DNA of 64,000 bases, from positions 292,717 through 356,716 of the forward strand of contig JXTC01000047.1 of assembly GCA_002914845.1 (NCBI GenBank). The letters are read 5' to 3'. Each line of letters begins with the position of its first letter. Position 1 is the stretch's first letter. This document shows positions 57,555 to 64,000 of this stretch, one piece after another. Origin of the DNA: Trema orientale. Taxonomy: Eukaryota; Streptophyta; Magnoliopsida; Rosales; Cannabaceae. The notes under the pieces were generated by a model. The model was not told where the DNA came from. It was given only the letters and a program-made list of their open reading frames with translations, and made no database searches. A program made the translations under genes and the position numbers.

Positions 57555-59671
57555 TGTGACGACCCTTTCTGTTGTGTATTCTAATGGTATAATCCAATTA
57601 TCTTCTGTTTTATTTTAATTAAGTACAGGTCATACTAATTAATCTAGAGCACAACTCCGACCCCGAACAAACCCTAAGACTAATAGTTTACTGAGTTTAT
57701 ACATACGTTCTGTAGAGAGAAAAAAAAAAGAGAGAGAGAAGACTATGCACATTTAAGAAGAAGATGAAGAGACCACTGTTATGGATTATTGAGACTCGAT
57801 CACTCCTAAGATAATAAACTCTTAACCAATTAAGTTTTATGTTTTAGTTTGATTTCGGGCTTAAGAATAAATTTCGAATTGCTCATAAATTATTTATAAA
57901 ATATGGGGATGAATCTGATAGAGTATGAAGCCTAATGATATTAGGATTCAAGCAAGATAAATTTTGAGATATTTGGTTCGGTAAATAGAAAGCTATAGAT
58001 TTTTGAATGTTTCACATAAGTAGAAAACATAACAGTGATTATGACTGTATTTATAGAGAACTTTAGTGGTCTGATTGGGTCATATTTAATATGATTGGAA
58101 AGCTTATCAAATTAACTTTCTAACAGTATATAATTTATCAAAAACGGATTTATAACCAGAGAGTTATAACCATTTGAAGTGAGCATTACGAATCTGGAAA
58201 AATCTAAAACTTTTGGCACTTTGGGTGAAACATGGTTATGGTTTGTCCGACTGCATGGGGCTTACCTATAAACCCCATAGCCACATTCTTGGTATTTTTA
58301 GAATCCCATGACTTGTAGAACATGTCCCCTAAGTTTGGTTATTTTTAGAGATATGTTAGACTTAATTGAGAATAACTATGGAGTTGATTATAGAAGATAC
58401 GTGGACAACAAGTAGTCAATATTTTTAGTGTAATTAGAATATGATTTTATTGTTATGATACTTATATGTAGTTTATATAGTAATAGGTATTTTAATAATT
58501 GTATTGATCATTTTGGTTAAATAGGTAATGCGAATGAGGTAAGTAACTTTTGATCTTTTCTATTAGTTTTCCTCGTCTAAAAGCTAAAAATTTTATTATT
58601 TTATTAGTTCTAATAGAATCATATTTACATGGTATTTTCTTTAAAATATGATTTCATGTAAAAATATATTTTTGTTAAATTATGCTAAATTATGGATCAA
58701 CTATATGAATTACTATTGAACGTGGTTATAAGAAAATTATTTCGGAATGACTACAATGTTATAATGGGATAAAAGAGAAATTGTTTATGATTCATTATAA
58801 TAAATAAGTATTTTAAAACTCTTTTTAATGACTATGCACGTAGACCCAATCTACAAGGGTTATATGTGGACATGATTGATCTCACTATAGGGTTAAATGT
58901 AATAGATTCGTACCCGGCTACAGGAGTTATCTGTAGTAGATTTGGACCCCACTACAGGGGTTATTTGTGGTAGATTTAGACTCGGTTACATGGGTTATTT
59001 ATGGCAGATTCGGAACTAGTCCCAGGGGTTAAGTGTGGCTATAGTTGCCAAAACTTGAGGAGAAGTATAATTGAAATTATGATTGACTAAAAAGGGATTC
59101 AAAAAGACAGATTTATAAACTTATTACTTCTTTTTGTTAAATTGTTTACTGGACCACTTGAATTGAATATTTTCAAAAGTATTGATTTCTGAAACTAAGT
59201 TTATTGTGAAAAATACTTGTTAATGATTTTGGTTTATATATGCTCGATCCAACTAATTAAAGTTATTAGTTACTTATTGGGCTTATAGCTCTTCTTTTAT
59301 ATTTCTCTCCTAGGTTTTAAAGATCGTCAATTAAAAGGTATGATTGAGCGAGAACTTATTTAGTAGTAATTTGGATGCATAGGAGTTCGTGATTGGAAGA
59401 GGAAAAGTCGTTCATCTTTATTGAGATAACATGAGAACCTGAAAGGTCGATTGGTACCAACTTATAAGATTACAATTTGTATTTTGTATAGTCGATTTTT
59501 AATATTTGAAGATTTTTAATAATTGTCGAGTTATACGTGATTTGTGGATATTTATTAGAGTTTAGTTCTTCTTTATTTTGTGGATTGTAAATAGATGTCT
59601 TACATATTTATAAGACTTTAGCTTGTAAGTCGTAAGTATGCGGCGCACATTCTCGGGAATGAGACGTGACA
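57555..59671. repeat. LTR-like element, about 2.1 kb
   Basis: Starts TGTGACGACCC and ends GAGACGTGACA; read on the minus strand these are TGTCACGTCTC...GGGTCGTCACA, the usual form of plant gypsy LTR ends. It contains the tandem array at 58845-59040. No duplication was seen (flanks GTGTT and ATAAA). Only a solo LTR is present. Confidence 0.5.
58845..59040. repeat. decayed 40-45-bp tandem repeats
   Basis: About five units containing CTACAGGGGTTAT(T/C)TGT and GTAGATTTGGAC(C/T)C, with drift in every unit. Confidence 0.75.
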
Positions 59672-59689
59672 ATAAAAAAAACGATGACA

Positions 59690-60930
59690 ACCGTGCGATC
59701 TATTTTCCATTTATTCCTCTTCATTAGTTGTTCTACTTTTCTTTTCATCTTCTATTACTACCGAAGGGGAAAAGCAAGTTGTTAGGGATTTGATTCGAAT
59801 AATGTAAAGAAAAGTTAGAAACAGCTGGTAAAGCTAGCTTTTCCAATGACTTCAAGTTCAAACGAATGCGTTAATTTGTTGGATTCTTTCTAATGACTTT
59901 TTTCAAATTGTATATTTATTACGATTTTATTTGTTTTGGTAGAAAAACAAATTATCTGCTATTAAAAAAGCATAAAACTTACAAGAATAGATTCTACAGA
60001 AAAAGAGATATTTTCAGCGAGATAATATCTTATCATCCATTAGAGAAACAAATTTGGCTAAACCATGTGCAGTAGACCATGACATCGTCAAAATAATAAT
60101 AAGCAAAATACATTTAATACAATTTACTAAATGTTAAATGACATATTAATAAGAATATGAACCATTGTCAATGTATATATTTAGGCTAGCCGACATATTC
60201 AAAACACACTCCACCATTCAAATAATTGGTTCTTCTGAATGATATAATCACAAGGTCGATATCCGTCGATAGAGACTTAAAAACTTCAAATCTAGAATAA
60301 AAGTCGTATAATAACTCACAAAAACATAAATAAAAATAAACTAAACTCACATAAACTTTAAATAAGGTGGGACAAGAATGATCATATAGATCTAAATCCC
60401 TATATAATTCCCAACCATTGAGTTCTGCTAGTTGTTATCTGACACGTTATGTGCATATGATCACCCAACTGCTTAGCCACAATATATAACATCATATGTT
60501 TCAACTCGTTGAAAAACTCCCCATGCTTCGGATATCATATATTTCTGGATTAGCGCGCAGCTACATTGTGTAGTTCTAGTCTCAGCATGTCAGAAAAATA
60601 TTGAAAATTAGTAATAACTTTTAGTCATAATTAAATTTTATGACTCATCACAACTCAAAACTACTTTGTGATTAAAAGGAAATTTTAATCACAAATTATT
60701 ACAACATTTTTTTATAATAATGATTATATTGCGATATGGACACTTTCGTCACAGATATTTTGTTTTTTGTTTTTGTAATAATTGTTTTAGTCATGGAATC
60801 TTTATAACTTCAAAGTTAATTAATTGAATAATTTCAGTAATTACAATAGCAAGTTGCTTAAGACATCAACAAATTATTGAAAGACCCATATGATACTGAT
60901 TAACAACCAAATCCAAAAGCGGATACATAT
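59690..60930 (-). repeat. inverted repeat arm, right copy
   Basis: Reverse complement of 41935-43260 with scattered substitutions and small indels. Both copies end at the same base, beside CATATGTATCCGC. The tandem duplication present in the left arm is missing or single here. Confidence 0.8.
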
Positions 60931-61972
60931 GGCTAGTTTGGAATATATTATAACTACCAATTGCTCATTGATGTAATATTTCAGGTAAGAAAATAATCAT
61001 TGAAGGAAGTTATTTTTCATTCTTCAAAATCATCCAAAATATATATATATATGTATAAGAGGAGGCTCATGTTGTAAAACCCCTTATTCAATAAGGTAAT
61101 TTATTTGACCAATTAAAAAATGATAAATAAAATTTCTAATTTGGATTAAATTGAGGAGATTTTTGAAAATCAAGGACTAAATTGCAATATTGAGGACAAA
61201 GATGAGGGAATTCTTGAGTGAGGGATTTAAGAGCAAAAAATGTTGCCCATTTAAGCTTGGACATGTGGCCAAGCTAATCACTCTCTCTCAACTCTCTCTC
61301 CCTCTCTCGAAATTCCGGACAAGAACGCTAAAAAACTGGCGAAATTCTGACTAGCCATCTCCTGCCACCGTTGAGCCGCGCCACTGACCGGCATCGACAC
61401 CCCGCTGGCAGACGAACGTTCCGCCAGCTAGTCCCAGCCCCGTCGGAGCTCTGTATTGCCGGAAAAAGCAATAAAATGACGCGGATTCAAAAGCTTGCCG
61501 GCGCTGATTCTGGCATCTTTTCACTGTGAAACTGGTCGGGGTCAATTCGTCTCTTCACGATCTTTCACGTAGTATATATATATAAACTCGAATTTACACA
61601 GATTGAATTTTGCCATTTTTGACTTTTTAAGTTATTTTAGTTTTATATTAAAATTTCTTAATATGACTATTAGATCGTAAAATAAACCTCATATTTGTGA
61701 TATACTCGTGAAAACAAGAATTTTGATATATATATATATTGACTATATTTGGTAACGGACACGAAAAACAAATTTCTAGGACTCCGATTTATTTCGTTTT
61801 GTTAATTTGGGTGCTAGGAATTCAGTGGAGATAAATATTTCTCCATTTGAAGTCCTGTTAGAAAATCAGATTTTCAAACCCAATGATCGATGGATTGAAA
61901 ATGACCCTCGACTCTCCAAACAACAGCCAAACGATGTCAAACCCTCTTAATTTGTTGATGTCTTAATCAACC
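60931..61972. other. gene-free DNA before the CACTA terminus
   Basis: Contains a GC-richer segment (61320-61545) with LTR-leader character and no credible gene. Near 61950 a fragment TTTGTTGATGTCTTAATCAA matches the inverted-repeat family (41999 on). Confidence 0.45.
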
Positions 61973-62130
61973 ACTACAAAAAACTGGGTCTATAGCGACG
62001 ACAAAATCGTCGTAATATTGTCATCGTTATAGGTCGGTCAATATAGACCTCCTATAGCGATGACATATTTTATCGCCACTATAGATGACCTATAGTGACG
62101 ACAAATATAACCGCTATAGATGTCATAGAT
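61973..62130 (+). mobile_element. CACTA transposon terminus with subterminal repeats
   Basis: CACTACAAAAAACTGGG is a canonical CACTA end. It is followed by repeated TATAGCGACGACAAA, CTATAGCGATGACA and CTATAGTGACGACAAA, typical subterminal transposase-binding repeats. The opposite end was not found before 64000, so extent and coding content are unknown. Confidence 0.75.
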
Positions 62131-62699
62131 TTTTAAAAAAATACAATTAGTTTAATTAATCTAAATTAATTCTTAATTCATTACTTTTAAAAGATAAATA
62201 ATAAAGTTATACCTACAAGAATTAAAATCAATCCGAAAAAAAAAAACTAAAATTAAAGTCAAAAATTAAAACTAACACTCTTAAACAAACATATTCCATA
62301 CTCTAAAATTAAACTATTAATAAATTTCATAAACTCAAAATATATGTTTCACGAAAAGTATATTCAATCTCAAATCAATAAACGTTCTAGAAAATTATAA
62401 CACAAAATCCACATATTCAAATAAATACCTGAAATATTTAATCTACAAATTTAAAATTCAATTAAGCTACATTAGAATTTAGGGAAACTTAACTCTCTAA
62501 GGAAGAAAAAACTTATAATCTAAAATAACACTAACCTGGGTAACAATTAATTAAGGAAATAAAAAATTAGTATTTATAACAAAATATTTACATAAATACA
62601 TGAAAGAAAAAAAAAAACTAGATATGCATACATATATATAACAAGGATAATGACTCTTGTTTGACACGTTTACATTATACATGCATATAAGACGAGGAG
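62131..62699. other. AT-rich DNA, possible CACTA interior
   Basis: No open frame of note. It may be the non-coding interior of the CACTA element, or older DNA. Confidence 0.35.
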
Positions 62700-63694
62700 C
62701 AACCATGTGTATTATATATACGAGCAATTATTCCTGTAAATCTGGTATCTACAAGTGGCGCAATCCAATTGTAGCACGTAGCTTCATATTGACATGGCAC
62801 AAGCTCCTTGATGATGTGGTGTGAATTTGACTATGTCCCAATAAAAAAAATTGACACGTCAAATTTTCTTAATCGACCACAAATTGCACAATTATCACAT
62901 TATTTGTGACTTAATATTTTTAGTTAGTGACAAATTATAAAAATTGTCACACCCCAAAACATTAAGTCCCCTGAGCTATAGTGAATGTGACCATTCGCTA
63001 GAGCTCACTAATGTGAACGAATATGGTCTTCAAATGAGTCTTGGAAACACCACATTCATAGAGAGGGATTGTCTTCTTTCGGATGAATTTCTGAGAAACG
63101 ACGAAGCATAATTATCTTACAAGCACATCCTAACTAGGTTGGTACCTACTTGTAAGATAATCTAATTGTCTTCAAATCCGAAAAGAACGACTGATGCCAT
63201 TGTAGGCAAGCTCCAAGTAGCAGATAGCTAGCTCTAGTTGAGTTCCAGATAGTCATGCCAAAATATTTCTATTGGATTGGCCCAACCCAAACAACGCCTC
63301 GTTAAAACCTTACTAGAGCAAAACCCAGTTGGAAAAATCTCTAGAAAGGAAAAAGAGTACGTTGCATGTGAGCAACAAATCTTGGAGTTTAGCTTGAATA
63401 TTGCCTAGACTGGCTATTCTGATGTCCTGCTTGTTAGTGAAACTTTTTGTAGAGATGACAAACTTCAGTCTTGATATTACAGCTTCGTCACCATAAGCGT
63501 GCTTGTTTGCATATATTTTTCTCGCATGCGAGCCACGTGAGCAGTGTGAGAACATGCAAAATAAGAGATTAGTCCAATGCAAAGAAAAATATAGATAAGC
63601 ATAGAAATTTATAAAAATTTCAATATTGGACTAAATGATAATTAATTATCAGTTATTTGGACTTTTGAAATGATAAAAGCCAAATATTTTCTAA

Positions 63695-63800
63695 AATTGG
63701 GGTATGCGCCCAATTATATATTTAGAATGGGGTGTGCGCCCAATTATATGTTTAGACTGGGGTGTGCGCCCAGTTTAGATTGGGGTGTGCGCCCAATTTA
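63695..63800 (-). repeat. four-unit hairpin minisatellite
   Basis: Units near 63695, 63726, 63756 and 63779 each carry TGGGGT(A/G)TGCGCCCA. The flanking bases form a small stem, ATTGGG with CCCAAT, and in the third unit ACTGGG with CCCAGT. Confidence 0.8.
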
Positions 63801-63877
63801 TATTTTAAACCTGAGTTGTACAAGAGTATCGATTAGGATATATACTGACAAATCCTGGTTCCAATGTACCTGCCAGT

Positions 63878-63990
63878 AGCATAAGCTCATACCAAGGGGT
63901 ACTTTCAGGCTTAGTATAATCCAATCTCGATTCATTGTTCCTGATATTATTGGCAGCATAGGCTTGAACCAAAAGATACTTTCAGGAAAT
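63878..63990 (-). repeat. two-unit tandem repeat
   Basis: TAGCATAAGCTCATACCAAG and CAGCATAGGCTTGAACCAAA, each followed by GATACTTTCAGG or GGTACTTTCAGG, about 75 bp apart. Likely more of the 3' UTR minisatellite of the TR-GAG family. Confidence 0.6.
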
Positions 63991-64000
63991 ATCCAATTTT

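Larger units (their letters stand above)
62700..64000 (-). mobile_element. inverted fragment of the TR-GAG family (LTR start and 3' UTR)
   Basis: The minus strand from about 62966 downward reads GTTTTGGGGTGTGACAATTT, the LTR start. Plus-strand 62966-63640 is the reverse complement of the 3' region at about 29340-29993 (for example TCTATTGGATTGGCCCAACC, GCAAGCTCCAA). It continues past the window end. The interior carries different tandem repeats from the first copy. Confidence 0.8.

Noticed and set aside
57555..59671. Complete retroelement starting at this LTR
   Set aside because: No gag or pol motif and no second LTR was found on either side, and the flanks do not form a duplication.
61351..61545. 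GC-richer minus-strand frame of 64 codons
   Set aside because: Too short, no recognisable motif, and located in repeat-like DNA next to AT-rich LTR-type sequence.
63695..63800. Regular short repeats resembling a CRISPR array
   Set aside because: Units are contiguous and drift throughout, with no conserved repeat plus unique spacer pattern. The host is a plant and the location is a retroelement 3' UTR.

Overview
The window is nuclear DNA of a flowering plant, almost certainly a eudicot. The genes have GT-AG introns, the intergenic DNA is AT-rich, and most of the sequence after 12.2 kb is plant-type LTR retrotransposons, MITEs, SINEs and hAT/CACTA-like DNA. I cannot name the species. One assembly gap of 392 Ns lies at 20891-21282 and one ambiguous base at 1641.

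Left arm, 1-12.2 kb, is gene-rich. It holds the 3' part of a NIMA-related (NEK) protein kinase gene (+), a two-exon 2-oxoglutarate/Fe(II) oxygenase-like gene (+), a seven-exon VAN3-binding/FORKED1-like gene (+) and a four-exon LIFEGUARD/BAX-inhibitor-1-like membrane protein gene (-). I reconstructed exon borders from splice sites, reading phase and remembered family sequence. These four genes are ordinary housekeeping, signalling or trafficking loci and do not form a pathway.

Middle, 14.6-32 kb, is a stack of retroelements. A Ty1-copia element (14816-24641, 169-bp LTRs, TSD CATAT) contains a second, younger copia element in reverse orientation (15235 into the gap, 503-bp LTR). Both lack the integrase core. 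At 25380-31709 is a gag-only element with a Tat/Ogre-like primer site (a TR-GAG, TSD ATTAG). Its 5' LTR carries a hAT-type MITE and its 3' LTR carries two SINEs of one family in opposite orientations. CACTA-like repeats follow.

32-42 kb is degenerate Ty3-gypsy DNA (Athila/Tat-like). It includes an integrase C-terminal remnant and a 1.2-kb solo LTR with a perfect TSD (AGACA).

Right arm, 42-64 kb, has one gene-like object: the N-terminal part of an ankyrin-repeat protein gene (47367-52830) whose second intron holds a 1.7-kb solo LTR (TSD GAGCA). The gene sits between two inverted ~1.25-kb copies of an unclassified repeat (41935-43260 and 59690-60930). Further LTR fragments, a 1.1-kb hAT element (TSD CCCAAGGT), a CACTA terminus and an inverted piece of the TR-GAG family fill the rest.

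The most unusual signal is a set of stem-loops inside Tat/Ogre-like LTRs (26521-26760, 31251-31349, 56941-57428). Their stems differ in sequence but keep pairing, while the loops share a core. The second is a CpG-rich GGCGCC palindrome array that recurs in unrelated copia and gypsy elements.
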